Shown here one piece after another: positions 40,460 through 47,940 of a stretch of DNA of 47,940 bases (the stretch's first letter is position 1; every line of letters begins with the position of its first letter). This stretch comes from Clostridia bacterium (GTDB lineage: Bacteria; Bacillota_A; Clostridia; Christensenellales; Aristaeellaceae): contig JAFXMP010000142.1 in the NCBI GenBank assembly GCA_017530275.1, positions 1-47,940 on the forward strand, in the 5' to 3' direction. A program made the position numbers and the translations under genes. The notes beneath the pieces are model-generated. The model ran no database searches. It was not told the DNA's origin and saw only the letters and a program-made list of their open reading frames with translations.

Positions 40460-41044
40460 TTACTCCTCCGAGATCTCGTCCAGGGTCATGGCGAAGCCGG
40501 GCACGCACTGGGTCATGAAATCCTGCACCTCGGGCAGATCGATTTTGTCGATGGATTTTTTGACGGACTTGCGGGCGGATTCAAATTCCAGATTGCCGGA
40601 TTTGCGTTCCTCCAGACATTTGATGTAGGCGCATATGCGGTCGGCGGCCTTGACGATTTTCCAGGCTTCGGCGGTTTCGTCGTGGGCGATGAGGGGCGTA
40701 TAATAATCGCGCAGGTCCGGGGGCAGCATGGAAAGCAGCTTTTGGGCGGCGATGTCCTCTAACTTATTGTACTCCGTTTTGATAGCGGGGTTGTGGTGCT
40801 TGATGGGTGTGGGCAGGTCGCCGGTGATGACCTCGCTTGCATCGTGGTACATGGCAAGGGCCATGATGTATTCGGCGTTGTATTCGCGGTTATAGCGCGC
40901 GTTGCCCATCACGGCGATGGCGTGGGCGATCATGGCGGTCTGCAGGGCGTGTTCCATGTCGTTTTCCGGCAGGGTATTGCGCATCAGGCCCCAGCGCTGA
41001 ATGAATTTCATGCGGTTGATATAGGCGAAAAAATGGTGCTCCAT
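40460..41044 (-). CDS. yfbR: 5'-deoxynucleotidase YfbR (HD domain)
   Basis: 194 residues, close to E. coli YfbR (199) throughout: HHFFAYINRMKFIQRWGLMR, ENDMEHALQTAMIAHAIA, the metal pair in AMYHDASEVITGDLPTPIK, AADRICAYIKCLEE and the end FAMTLDEISEE. The HD metal site removes phosphate from deoxyribonucleoside 5'-monophosphates. AAGGAGA precedes the ATG. With dUTPase downstream on the same strand, dUTP could pass to dUMP and deoxyuridine; DeoD lies further downstream. Confidence 0.95.
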   Translation of the reverse strand: MEHHFFAYINRMKFIQRWGLMRNTLPENDMEHALQTAMIAHAIAVMGNARYNREYNAEYIMALAMYHDASEVITGDLPTPIKHHNPAIKTEYNKLEDIAAQKLLSMLPPDLRDYYTPLIAHDETAEAWKIVKAADRICAYIKCLEERKSGNLEFESARKSVKKSIDKIDLPEVQDFMTQCVPGFAMTLDEISEE

Positions 41045-41056
41045 GGCGATATCTCC

Positions 41057-41084
41057 TTGACATATGGTGGGATCGTGTTATAAT
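41057..41084 (+). promoter_or_regulatory. Promoter of the TPP riboswitch/thiT transcript
   Basis: TTGACA (41057-41062), 16 bases, TATAAT (41079-41084). It starts 13 bases from the divergent yfbR start codon. Confidence 0.85.
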
Positions 41085-41093
41085 GAAACAGTA

Positions 41094-41172
41094 TCCGCTG
41101 GGGGCGCCGCAAAAGGCGGCTGAGAGAGAACCCTTGGAACCTGTGTAGGTCATCCTACCGTAGGGAAGCGGC
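41094..41172 (+). ncRNA. TPP riboswitch (THI element)
   Basis: CGCTGGGGGCGCC, GGCTGAGAG, ACCCTTGGAACCTG and CCGTAGGGAAGCG are the conserved THI-box segments in order, with CGCTG... closed by ...AGCGG. It controls the thiamine-transporter gene downstream through the terminator at 41198-41224. Bases CCCAAGGTT (41180-41188) can pair with CCTTGG in the aptamer, a likely antiterminator. Confidence 0.95.
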
Positions 41173-41197
41173 GAATGGGCCCAAGGTTCGTTCGTTT

Positions 41198-41224
41198 CCC
41201 ACATGCGCAGGCGTGTGGGTTTTT
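41198..41224 (+). terminator. Riboswitch-controlled terminator before thiT
   Basis: CCCACATGC (41198-41206) pairs with GCGTGTGGG (41211-41219) around GCAG, followed by TTTTT, ending 35 bases before thiT. Expected to form when TPP is bound. Confidence 0.85.
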
Positions 41225-41259
41225 CATTTACACGCGGAACACAAAAGGAGGAAGCTTTT

Positions 41260-41928
41260 ATGTCTGAATGGCTCAATGACGCGTTTTCCAAATTCGGCAA
41301 GATTTCGGGCGTCACCTGGATCGCCCTGGGCGTCGTGGCGGCCCTGGGGCTGGTGGTGCTGGCGATAAGTACGTCCAAAAAGAAGTGGACGGCGAAAATG
41401 ATCGCTTTCGGCGCGCTGGCCATCGCCCTGTCGTTCGTGCTCAGCTGCGTGCGGCTGTACCGCATGCCCACGGGCGGCAGCGTTACGCCGGGCAGCATGC
41501 TGCCCCTGATGCTGTTTTCAGTCGCTTTCGGCATGGGCCCCGGCCTGCTGGCGGGGCTGGCTTACGGCTTGCTGCAATACTTGCAGGGCGGCTGGTGGCT
41601 GAACGTGTGGCAGTTCCTGCTGGATTATCTGCTGGCTTTCGCGGCGCTGGGTCTGGCGGGCATCGCCCACAATAAGAAGGACCGGTGGATGTATTTGTCC
41701 ATCCCCGTGGCGGCTTTGGGCCGGGCTGTGTGCGCCATTTTAGCGGGGCTTATGTGGGTGGCGGATACGCCGCTGGAGGAATTGACCATCGGCTCTATGC
41801 AGTTTAATTCTCCTCTGCTGTACTCCATCGTGTACAACGGCGCGTACCTGATCCCCGACACCCTGATCTGCCTGCTGCTGGCATTCCTGATCGCCAAACC
41901 GCTGGTGAAGATCATGAAAACAAAATAA
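41260..41928 (+). CDS. thiT: Energy-coupled thiamine transporter S component ThiT
   Basis: 222 residues. After one N-terminal membrane helix (WIALGVVAALGLVVLAIS) comes the six-helix ThiT core: MIAFGALAIALSFVLSCVRLYRMPTGG, SVTPGSMLPLMLFSVAFGMGPG in two parts, the aromatic GLLQYLQGGWWLNVWQF and a final NGAYLIPDTL. It binds thiamine and works with a shared ECF energising module encoded elsewhere. AAAGGAGG precedes the ATG. The extra first helix is uncommon for ThiT. Controlled by the TPP riboswitch and ended by a strong terminator. Confidence 0.92.
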   Translation: MSEWLNDAFSKFGKISGVTWIALGVVAALGLVVLAISTSKKKWTAKMIAFGALAIALSFVLSCVRLYRMPTGGSVTPGSMLPLMLFSVAFGMGPGLLAGLAYGLLQYLQGGWWLNVWQFLLDYLLAFAALGLAGIAHNKKDRWMYLSIPVAALGRAVCAILAGLMWVADTPLEELTIGSMQFNSPLLYSIVYNGAYLIPDTLICLLLAFLIAKPLVKIMKTK

Positions 41929-41937
41929 TGCGAGCAT

Positions 41938-41967
41938 GGCCGCTGGAAACTCCAGCGGCCTTTTTTT
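41938..41967 (+). terminator. Terminator of thiT, shared with rqcP
   Basis: GGCCGCTGGA (41938-41947) and TCCAGCGGCC (41951-41960) form a perfect 10-bp stem followed by seven T. The T run touches the rqcP stop codon on the other strand. Confidence 0.92.
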
Positions 41968-42238
41968 ATCCACGTTCCGCGGCGATTTCGGGGCTTTCCT
42001 CCAGCACCCGGTACATTTCGGCGGCGTTTTCCTTGCGCGCCACTTCTTTCACGTCGGTGATCTCGTAGCGGCCCACCCGGTTGCCGAAGCGGATCTCCAT
42101 GATATCGCCTTCCTTGATTTCGGCCCCGGCCTTGGCGACCTTCCCGTTGATGGTGACGCGGCCGCCGTCGCAGGCTTCCTTAGCCACGGTGCGGCGCTTG
42201 ATGATGCGGGAAACCTTCAAATATTTATCCAGTCGCAA
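41966..42238 (-). CDS. rqcP: RqcP/YabO-type S4-domain RNA-binding protein
   Basis: 90 residues, one S4 domain: MRLDKYLKVSRIIKRRTVAKE, GGRVTINGKVAKAG and EIRFGNR. In Bacillus subtilis RqcP assists RqcH in adding alanine tails to stalled nascent chains on the 50S subunit. mazG and yabO neighbour each other in many Firmicutes; here hup lies between them. It starts 24 bases after the hup terminator, so its expression probably depends on read-through. Confidence 0.92.
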   Translation of the reverse strand: MRLDKYLKVSRIIKRRTVAKEACDGGRVTINGKVAKAGAEIKEGDIMEIRFGNRVGRYEITDVKEVARKENAAEMYRVLEESPEIAAERG

Positions 42239-42261
42239 AAAGATTCACCTGCTTTCCCTAT

Positions 42262-42290
42262 AAGAAAAGCCGCGCCAGAAGGCACGGCTT
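42262..42290 (-). terminator. Terminator between hup and rqcP
   Basis: On the minus strand AAGCCGTGCC (42281-42290) pairs with GGCGCGGCTT (42267-42276; one G-T pair) around TTCT, followed by TTCTT. Confidence 0.8.
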
Positions 42291-42305
42291 ATCGGCGTTT
42301 CAAAA

Positions 42306-42578
42306 TTAGTTCAGGCTGTCCTTCAGGGCCTTGCCAACCTTGAAAGCGGCGGTCTTGCTTTCGTCGATCTTGATTTCTTCGCCGGTGCGGGGATTGCGTG
42401 CGGTGCGGGCGGGGCGGACTTTGCTTTCAAAGGTGCCAAAGCCAACCAGCTGAACCTTGTCGCCAGCCTTCAGGGTTTCGGTAACGACTTCCACAAAAGC
42501 GCCCAGCGCCTTTTCGGCGTCCTTCTTGGACAGTTCGGCCTTCTGAGCCAGGGCAACGATCAGTTCGGACTTGTTCAT
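42306..42578 (-). CDS. hup: HU-family DNA-binding protein
   Basis: 90 residues, the standard HU length. MNKSELIVALAQKAELSKKDAE, VQLVGFGTFESKVRPAR, RNPRTGEEIKI and FKVGKALKDSL are the canonical helices, saddle and DNA-binding arm with the intercalating proline of RNPRTG. It compacts and bends DNA in the nucleoid. GGAGG precedes the ATG. It has its own promoter inside the end of mazG and its own terminator. Confidence 0.96.
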   Translation of the reverse strand: MNKSELIVALAQKAELSKKDAEKALGAFVEVVTETLKAGDKVQLVGFGTFESKVRPARTARNPRTGEEIKIDESKTAAFKVGKALKDSLN

Positions 42579-42618
42579 GAATAAAACCTCCATCGCATTG
42601 TTTGTGTTCGCCCGGGCA

Positions 42619-44049
42619 TCAGGCCTGCGGGCAATTTTTGTTCCTCTCCCAGTATACATCCATTTCTGATATTGTCAAGTCCTGAAAGCGTTTTCCTGCC
42701 TGGAAAATCGCGGTTTCCATGGCGGAAAATCGGTTTATGAACTTATTCGTGGCTTTTTCCAGCGCCTCCCCGGCGTCGATGCCCGCCAAACGGGCGGAAT
42801 TGACGCAGGCGAAGAATAAATCGCCGAACTCCATTTCCAATCCGCCGGTGGGGGTATTCAGTTCTGCCAACACCTCGTCCGCTTCCTCATACACTTTTTT
42901 CAGTGCATGCTGAGCGTCGGGATCAACGAAGCCCACGTCCTGCGCTTTTTTCTGCACCTTGGCGGCACGCATGAGGGGCGGCAGACCAGGAGAAACGGCC
43001 CGCAGCACTTCGGACTGGGTTTTGAAGCCCCTCTCCTCCTTCTTGATCTTTTCCCAATTTTTCAGCACATCCTCGGCGGTTTCGCAGTGATCGGAGCCGA
43101 AAATATGGCGGTGCCGGGCGATCATTTTGCGGCAGATGCAGGTGGTCACGTCGGAAAGCTCGAAGGTGCCGTACTGGCGGCCGATATTGGCCTGGAAGAC
43201 CACTTGCAGCAGCACGTCGCCCAATTCGTCCGCCACGTGGTCCCAATCCCCTTCCGCCACGGCGGCGGCGGTTTCGTAGGCTTCCTCGATCAGGTACTTG
43301 CGCAGGGATTCGTGCGTCTGCTCCCTGTCCCAGGGGCAGCCGTTTTCGCCCCGCAGGATGGCCATGACCCGCACCAGATCATAAAAATCGAAGCGTTTCC
43401 TATCCGTCAATTCCAGGGGTGGCAGCAGGGCGGCGCAGGTGTGGTCGTACTTCTTCTGCCGGTCCAGATCGGAAAGGGGGATTTCCACATATTTGCGGAT
43501 GGGCACATCAGCGGGTGGGAAGAACAGCACTGGCTGGTCCGGGTCGTACCAGTTCAGCAGTTGTAGCTTGCAGTCGCCCATGAGGATTTTGGTATCGCAT
43601 TCCAAAATCAGCAGCGGATTTTGAATGGATGTGATTTCCAGGCTGCTGGCCGTCTGTATTTCAATTTTTTCCTGTGCGGGAGCGGCGGCCAGGAAAGGGG
43701 AACTCAGGGCAACGCCGGGCAGCACCGTTACGTCCGCCTTTGCGCGGAGCGCGGCCACGGTTTCGTCGGTGGAAGCGTCGAACACCGCGTAGCAAACCGC
43801 TTGATTTTCCGCCGCTTGCAGCAGGTATTCCACGGCGCGGGCCTTCAATTCCTCAAAATCTTCGCATTCCTCGTGCAGAAAATCTAGCGTTTCAAATTGT
43901 ACCCCGATTTCCGCCAGATAATCCGCCGCGTCGCAGCGCAGGCGGGTACGCAGGATCACCTTTTCGGCGCTTTTGATGGTATTGATCGTGCCCAGGGTCA
44001 AATAGTCCCGGCTGCCGGGGCCTAAAGAAACGATGCATATAGATTTCAT
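42619..44049 (-). CDS. mazG: MazG nucleotide pyrophosphohydrolase with N-terminal tetrapyrrole-methylase-like domain (YabN type)
   Basis: 476 residues. Residues 1-210 form a SAM-methylase-like domain (IVSLGPGSRDYLTLGTIN). From about 222 the MazG part follows: GENGCPWDREQTHESLRKYL, EEAYETAAAV with the metal glutamates, VADELGDVLLQVVFQA, and a second, degenerate MazG half with EEADEVLAEL and EFGDLFFACVN. It hydrolyses non-canonical or excess nucleoside triphosphates. Same two-domain plan as B. subtilis YabN. It follows the SpoVB-like gene as in many Firmicutes. Confidence 0.95.
   Translation of the reverse strand: MKSICIVSLGPGSRDYLTLGTINTIKSAEKVILRTRLRCDAADYLAEIGVQFETLDFLHEECEDFEELKARAVEYLLQAAENQAVCYAVFDASTDETVAALRAKADVTVLPGVALSSPFLAAAPAQEKIEIQTASSLEITSIQNPLLILECDTKILMGDCKLQLLNWYDPDQPVLFFPPADVPIRKYVEIPLSDLDRQKKYDHTCAALLPPLELTDRKRFDFYDLVRVMAILRGENGCPWDREQTHESLRKYLIEEAYETAAAVAEGDWDHVADELGDVLLQVVFQANIGRQYGTFELSDVTTCICRKMIARHRHIFGSDHCETAEDVLKNWEKIKKEERGFKTQSEVLRAVSPGLPPLMRAAKVQKKAQDVGFVDPDAQHALKKVYEEADEVLAELNTPTGGLEMEFGDLFFACVNSARLAGIDAGEALEKATNKFINRFSAMETAIFQAGKRFQDLTISEMDVYWERNKNCPQA
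42651..42678 (-). promoter_or_regulatory. hup promoter inside the 3' end of mazG
   Basis: On the minus strand TTGACA (42673-42678), 16 bases, TATACT (42651-42656). Both boxes lie in mazG codons, giving a leader of about 65 bases. Confidence 0.75.
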
Positions 44050-44095
44050 TTTTTATCCCCTTATAAAAGGTTGGTTTCCCCCAGATAAGCCTTCG

Positions 44096-45697
44096 TTATT
44101 TTACGAACCTTCTGACCTTCGCGGGTAAATCCTCTTTGCTGATGGCTCCCGTTTTGAGGGCTGCGAACACATAGACGGCGGCCCCGAGAGCGACGCACAG
44201 CAGAATGCCCGCGGTGAGCTTAAAGCCGTTGAGGCTGCCGGGATATCCGAAGCCGAAGCGCCACAGAGCGTAGACCACTCCGCCCATGAGGGCGGCGCAG
44301 GCGAAGGGCTTGATGACCACGTCTAAGAAATTGAAGCGGTAGCCGGTATACTTGCCCACAAAGTACAGGTTGGGGATCATGCTGGCGGTGTAGCAGAGCA
44401 GGGACGCCCAAGGCGCGCCATGGATGTCCACGCCGGGAATGCGCACCAACGTATAGTTCAGAGCGATTTTCATGACCACGCCGACGACCAGGGTGTACAT
44501 GGGGATGCGCTGCTTGCCCGCGCCCTGAAGGATGCCGCTGGTGGCCTGCACCATGGTAAAGAGCACGATGGTCAGGGAGGAAATCTGCAAAAGCTCCGCC
44601 GCCACGTCCAGCTGGGGGCCGGTATAGCTGCCCCGATAGCAGAGGTACAGGATGGGCTGGGCCAGCAGGCTCATGCCGATGGAGCAGGGGAAGCCGATCA
44701 CCGCCGCCATGCGCAGGCCGATGCCCGTTTCCTTGACCACGTATTCCCGTTCGCCCCGGGCCAGCCCGCTGGCAATGTCCGGCACCAAATTGGTACTCAT
44801 AGCCATGGCCAGGGCCGTTGGTACGTTGATGAGCGTCAGCACCGGCCCGGCATACGCGCCATAGCGGATCAATGCGTCTTCGCTCGCCATGCCCGCCTCC
44901 TCCATGAGTTGGGTGAGCATGATGCTGTCGATGAATCCCGCCAGGGGCACGATGCACGCGCCTAAGGTGATGGGCACGGCTACCAGGATCAGCCGCTGGG
45001 TGATGAACCGGTCGGTGAGGGTTTCGCTGTCGGGCCGCTGGGGGATAAGGTTCAGGGCCTTTTCAGCCTGCTTATGCCGCAGCAGCATATACAGCAGGGC
45101 CGCGCCTTCCGCGATGGTGCCGCCCAGCAGCGCGCCCGCCGCGCCTAAGGCCACGCCGCCCCGGCGCATGCCCCAGTAAGCGAAGGGCAGGGCGATGGCA
45201 ACGCGGCCCACCTGCTCGATGAGCTGGGAAACGGCGGTGGGCAGCATGTTCCTTTGCCCCTGCAAAAAGCCCCGGAACGCGCTCATGACGCACACGAAGA
45301 ACGGGCTGGGGGCGATTGCCATATAGCCCGCTTTCGTCTGCTCCGTGCCCTGCCACGCCGCCAGCTGCCCGGAAAATACCAGCATGAGCAGGGTGGTCAG
45401 CAGGCCCAGGACGAACAGCATGCGCATGGCTAACCTGAAAATGCGCCGGGCGTTGTTCGGGTCTTCCACGGTGACGTAATGGGCCACCATGCGGGAAATG
45501 GCGACGGGCAATCCGGCGGAGGAAACGGTCAAAAGCAGGTTGTAGGCCGGGAATACCTTGTGGTACACGCCCATGCCCTCCGGCCCGATCAGGTGCGCCA
45601 GGGGGATGCGGTACAGCACCCCCACCACCTTGCAGATGATCCCCGCCACCCCCAAAATGGACACCCCGCCGATCAGGGTTTTCTGTTTCTGGGTCAT
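44096..45697 (-). CDS. SpoVB/YabM-type polysaccharide flippase (MOP superfamily)
   Basis: 533 residues, about 14 membrane segments. GVSILGVAGIICKVVGVLYRIPLAHLIG in two parts, GVYHKVFPAYNLLLTVSSAG, SAFRGFLQGQRNMLPTAVSQ and GILQGAGKQRIPMYTLVVG are typical of the SpoVB/Amj-neighbour group of lipid-linked oligosaccharide flippases. It probably moves a lipid-linked cell-wall or spore-cortex precursor across the membrane. Being directly before mazG and rqcP-type genes matches the yabM-yabN-yabO order. GAGGAG precedes the ATG at 45697. Confidence 0.9.
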   Translation of the reverse strand: MTQKQKTLIGGVSILGVAGIICKVVGVLYRIPLAHLIGPEGMGVYHKVFPAYNLLLTVSSAGLPVAISRMVAHYVTVEDPNNARRIFRLAMRMLFVLGLLTTLLMLVFSGQLAAWQGTEQTKAGYMAIAPSPFFVCVMSAFRGFLQGQRNMLPTAVSQLIEQVGRVAIALPFAYWGMRRGGVALGAAGALLGGTIAEGAALLYMLLRHKQAEKALNLIPQRPDSETLTDRFITQRLILVAVPITLGACIVPLAGFIDSIMLTQLMEEAGMASEDALIRYGAYAGPVLTLINVPTALAMAMSTNLVPDIASGLARGEREYVVKETGIGLRMAAVIGFPCSIGMSLLAQPILYLCYRGSYTGPQLDVAAELLQISSLTIVLFTMVQATSGILQGAGKQRIPMYTLVVGVVMKIALNYTLVRIPGVDIHGAPWASLLCYTASMIPNLYFVGKYTGYRFNFLDVVIKPFACAALMGGVVYALWRFGFGYPGSLNGFKLTAGILLCVALGAAVYVFAALKTGAISKEDLPAKVRRFVK

Positions 45698-45757
45698 AAA
45701 GGCTCCTCTTTGCCAATATCCAAAATCCGCCTTCCCCATTTGGGGAAGGCAGGAAAA

Positions 45758-47940
45758 TCAAATGTCGTTATCGGTGTTTTGTTCGGTTTCGGTTCCGGGG
45801 GGTTCGCCAGTCCCATCCTCGGTCAGGGCGTCGGGATTGGGCTCCGCCGTTTCTTCCTCCGCGGCTTCCTCTTCCTTTTCCGCCCGGGCCACGGCCACGA
45901 TGCGGCTGCCCTCGGCCACCCGCATGAGGCGTACGCCCTGGGTGGCGCGGCCGCAGACGCGGATATCCTCAACGGGGGTGCGGATCACGGTGCCGTCGTC
46001 GGTGATGAGCAGGATGTCTTCCTCCTCGTGCACCATGAGCTGGGCCACCAGATCGCCGGTCTTTTCGGTCAGGTTCATGGCGATGATGCCCTTGCCGCCG
46101 CGGTTGGTTTCGCGGTAGGCTTCGGGATCGGTGCGCTTGCCGTAGCCGTTTTCGGTGATGGACATGACCAGGCAATCGTCCTCGATCACACACAGGTCGG
46201 TCACCCGGTCGTCCTCCGCTAAGTTCATGCTTTTGACGCCGTGGCTCACGCGGCCCATGGCGCGCACGTGGCGCTCGGCGAAGCGAATGGCCTTGCCCTT
46301 TTTGGTGCCCAACAGCAATTCTTCCCCGTCGTGGCACATTTCAACCCCGATCAGCTCGTCTCCTTCGTTCAATACGATGGCGATCAGGCCCGCCTTGCGC
46401 AGGTTCTGGAACTCGGAAAGAGCTGTCTTTTTGATCAGGCCTTCCCGCGTCGCCATGATCAGGTAGCGGCCCTCCGCCATTTCGGGCATGGGGATCATGG
46501 TGGTCACCTTTTCGCCCCCCGCCAATTGCAGCAGGTTCACGATGGCGGTGCCCCGGGCGGTGCGGCCCGCTTCGGGAATTTGATAACAGGTCAGCGTGTA
46601 CACCCGGCCCTTATTGGTAAAGAACAGGATGGGTTCATGGGAATTGACGATGCGGATGTTCTCGGCGTAGTCGTCTTCCCTGGTGGTCATGGCGCTGACG
46701 CCCTTGCCGCCCCGGCCCTGGGCCCGATAGGTGGACTTGGGCAGGCGCTTCACGTACCCGAAGTGGGTGAGCGTCACCACCATATCGTCCACGGCGATCA
46801 GGTCCGCGATATCGATTTCGCCCTCGATGGCGGAAATCTCCGTGCGCCGGGGATCGGCGAACTTGTTTTTGATCTCGGTCAGCTCGTCCTTGATCACGCC
46901 CAGCAGCTTCTGCTTGTCATCCAGCAGGGACTGGAGATAGGCGATGGTCTTTTCCAGCTCCTGATATTCTTCCAGCAGCTTTTCCCGTTCCAGACCGGTC
47001 AGGCGGGCAAGGCGCATATCCAGGATGGCCTGGGCCTGCTTGTCGGAAAAGTCAAAGCGGTCCATCAAGGTCTGCTTGGCGGTGGGGGTGTCCGGGCTGT
47101 GGCGGATGATATGCACGATCTCGTCGATGTTGTCCAGGGCTTTGAGCAGGCCCTCCAAGATGTGGGCCCTTGCCAGGGATTTGTCGAGATCGTACTTGGT
47201 GCGGCGGGTGACCACGTCCTCCTGGTGGAGAATATAGTAATACAATGCGTCCCGAAGGGACAGCACCTTGGGCTCCCCGTTCACCAGGGCCAGCATGATC
47301 ACGCCAAAGGTATCCTGCATCTGGGTGTGCTTATAGAGATAATTCAGCACCACCTGGGCCTGCACGTCACGCTTGAGTTCGATCACGATGCGCATGCCGT
47401 TGCGGTCGCTCTCGTCGCGGATGTCGCTGATGCCGTCTAAGCGCTTTTCATGCACCAGCTCGGCGATTTTTTCCACCAAGCGCGCTTTGTTGACGGCGTA
47501 GGGGATTTCGGTGACGATGATGCGGTCGCGCCCGGAGGCCATAGATTCGATTTCCGTTTTCGCCCTTGTCACGATGCGGCCCCGGCCCGTGTGGTAGGCT
47601 TCCCGGATGCCGCTGCGGCCCAGAATGATGCCGCCGGTGGGAAAGTCCGGGCCTTTAATGTGCTCCATCAGGTCGTCCAGGGTGGCGTCCGGGTTATCGA
47701 TGAGGCAGATGCAGCCGTCGATGACCTCGCCCAAATTGTGGGGCGGAATGTTCGTCGCCATGCCCACGGCGATGCCGCTGGTGCCGTTCACCAAAAGGTT
47801 CGGGAACCGGGAGGGCAGCACGGCGGGCTGCATCAGGGTCTCGTCAAAGTTCGGGTAGAAGTCCACGGTCTCCTTGTCCAGGTCGCGCACCATTTCCATG
47901 GCGAGCTTGGACAGGCGGGCCTCCGTGTAACGCATGGCGG
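45758..47940 (-). CDS. gyrA: DNA gyrase subunit A (5' end outside the window)
   Basis: The minus-strand gene enters at the window end just before the active-site segment: the codon for Ala, then [10 protein letters not shown], whose Tyr attacks DNA (Y122 in E. coli). 726 residues are visible. [51 protein letters not shown] complete the cleavage core; the coiled coil spans about 290-400; the C-terminal beta-pinwheel begins with the GyrA box QGRGGKG, which wraps DNA and is needed for negative supercoiling, so this is GyrA and not ParC. The last 45 residues are an acidic tail ([15 protein letters not shown]). The missing N-terminus includes the quinolone-resistance region. Confidence 0.97.
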   Translation of the reverse strand, partial: AMRYTEARLSKLAMEMVRDLDKETVDFYPNFDETLMQPAVLPSRFPNLLVNGTSGIAVGMATNIPPHNLGEVIDGCICLIDNPDATLDDLMEHIKGPDFPTGGIILGRSGIREAYHTGRGRIVTRAKTEIESMASGRDRIIVTEIPYAVNKARLVEKIAELVHEKRLDGISDIRDESDRNGMRIVIELKRDVQAQVVLNYLYKHTQMQDTFGVIMLALVNGEPKVLSLRDALYYYILHQEDVVTRRTKYDLDKSLARAHILEGLLKALDNIDEIVHIIRHSPDTPTAKQTLMDRFDFSDKQAQAILDMRLARLTGLEREKLLEEYQELEKTIAYLQSLLDDKQKLLGVIKDELTEIKNKFADPRRTEISAIEGEIDIADLIAVDDMVVTLTHFGYVKRLPKSTYRAQGRGGKGVSAMTTREDDYAENIRIVNSHEPILFFTNKGRVYTLTCYQIPEAGRTARGTAIVNLLQLAGGEKVTTMIPMPEMAEGRYLIMATREGLIKKTALSEFQNLRKAGLIAIVLNEGDELIGVEMCHDGEELLLGTKKGKAIRFAERHVRAMGRVSHGVKSMNLAEDDRVTDLCVIEDDCLVMSITENGYGKRTDPEAYRETNRGGKGIIAMNLTEKTGDLVAQLMVHEEEDILLITDDGTVIRTPVEDIRVCGRATQGVRLMRVAEGSRIVAVARAEKEEEAAEEETAEPNPDALTEDGTGEPPGTETEQNTDNDI

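Noticed and set aside
46241..47440. Plus-strand 399-codon frame opposite gyrA
   Set aside because: Antisense shadow of a highly conserved gene with GC-rich third positions.

Overview
The window reads as chromosomal DNA of an anaerobic, low-branching Firmicute of class Clostridia, probably a gut or rumen lineage (Christensenellales-like is my guess). The basis is a set of Clostridia-typical families: GGGtGRT, C_GCAxxG_C_C, a SpoVB-like flippase, MazG/YabN with RqcP, DnaD/DnaI, ECF-type ThiT and rubrerythrin. Signal peptides and Shine-Dalgarno sequences are also of Gram-positive type. The coding regions look GC-rich, with AT-richer intergenic promoters close to TTGACA-N17-TATAAT. I saw no phage, transposase, integrase or CRISPR array. 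All calls come from reading motifs; nothing was searched in a database.

Layout. 0-5 kb (+): end of a GGGtGRT gene, a small cysteine-motif protein bracketed by two copies of an inverted-repeat element, a Dabb protein, then a four-gene surface-polysaccharide module (LCP protein, secreted protein, Wzz-like co-polymerase, CpsD-like tyrosine kinase) with no glycosyltransferases. 4.9-5.3 kb (-): tRNA operon Val-Asp-Phe-Gly-Cys. 5.5-13 kb (-): L-fucose isomerase, then an ADP-ribose-related group (macro-domain protein, vWA protein, deleted ADP-ribosylglycohydrolase), a GH106-like glycosidase and a CapA protein. 13-17 kb (+): tandem glycine riboswitch and AGCS amino-acid symporter, then a large secreted Cthe_2159-type protein. 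17-19 kb (-): pfkA and miaA. 19.4-25 kb (+): an amino-acid ABC importer behind two ArgR-like boxes, with an unusual extended permease, then a class-I glutamine amidotransferase, a phosphoesterase and an endonuclease-IV-like protein. 25-28 kb: GH127 arabinofuranosidase (-) and rubrerythrin (+).

28-33.6 kb is the most accessory-looking part. It holds a 0.7-kb stretch with a strong minus-strand promoter and terminator but no long ORF, then eight closely spaced minus-strand genes or gene remnants. These are mostly small modifying enzymes: ICMT-like methyltransferase, GNAT, HAD nucleotidase, a truncated MBL-fold remnant, chloramphenicol-acetyltransferase-like, aminoglycoside-nucleotidyltransferase-like, a TIGR04076-like protein and a secreted protein. 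33.8-37.2 kb (+): EamA transporter and the primosome pair DnaD/DnaI, all overlapping. 37.3-41 kb (-): DUF523, DeoD, APH(3')-like kinase, a P-loop kinase fused to dUTPase, and YfbR nucleotidase; four of these five concern nucleotides or phosphoryl transfer. 41-48 kb: TPP-riboswitch-controlled thiT (+), then rqcP, hup, mazG, a SpoVB-like flippase and gyrA (-), the last cut by the window end.

The observations most worth a second look are the orphan minus-strand transcription unit at about 27.96-28.50 kb, the kinase-dUTPase fusion with an internal start beside yfbR, the ABC permease carrying a 170-residue extracytoplasmic domain, the macro/vWA/deleted-DraG locus, and the paired repeat that supplies the stop codon of the gene it brackets.
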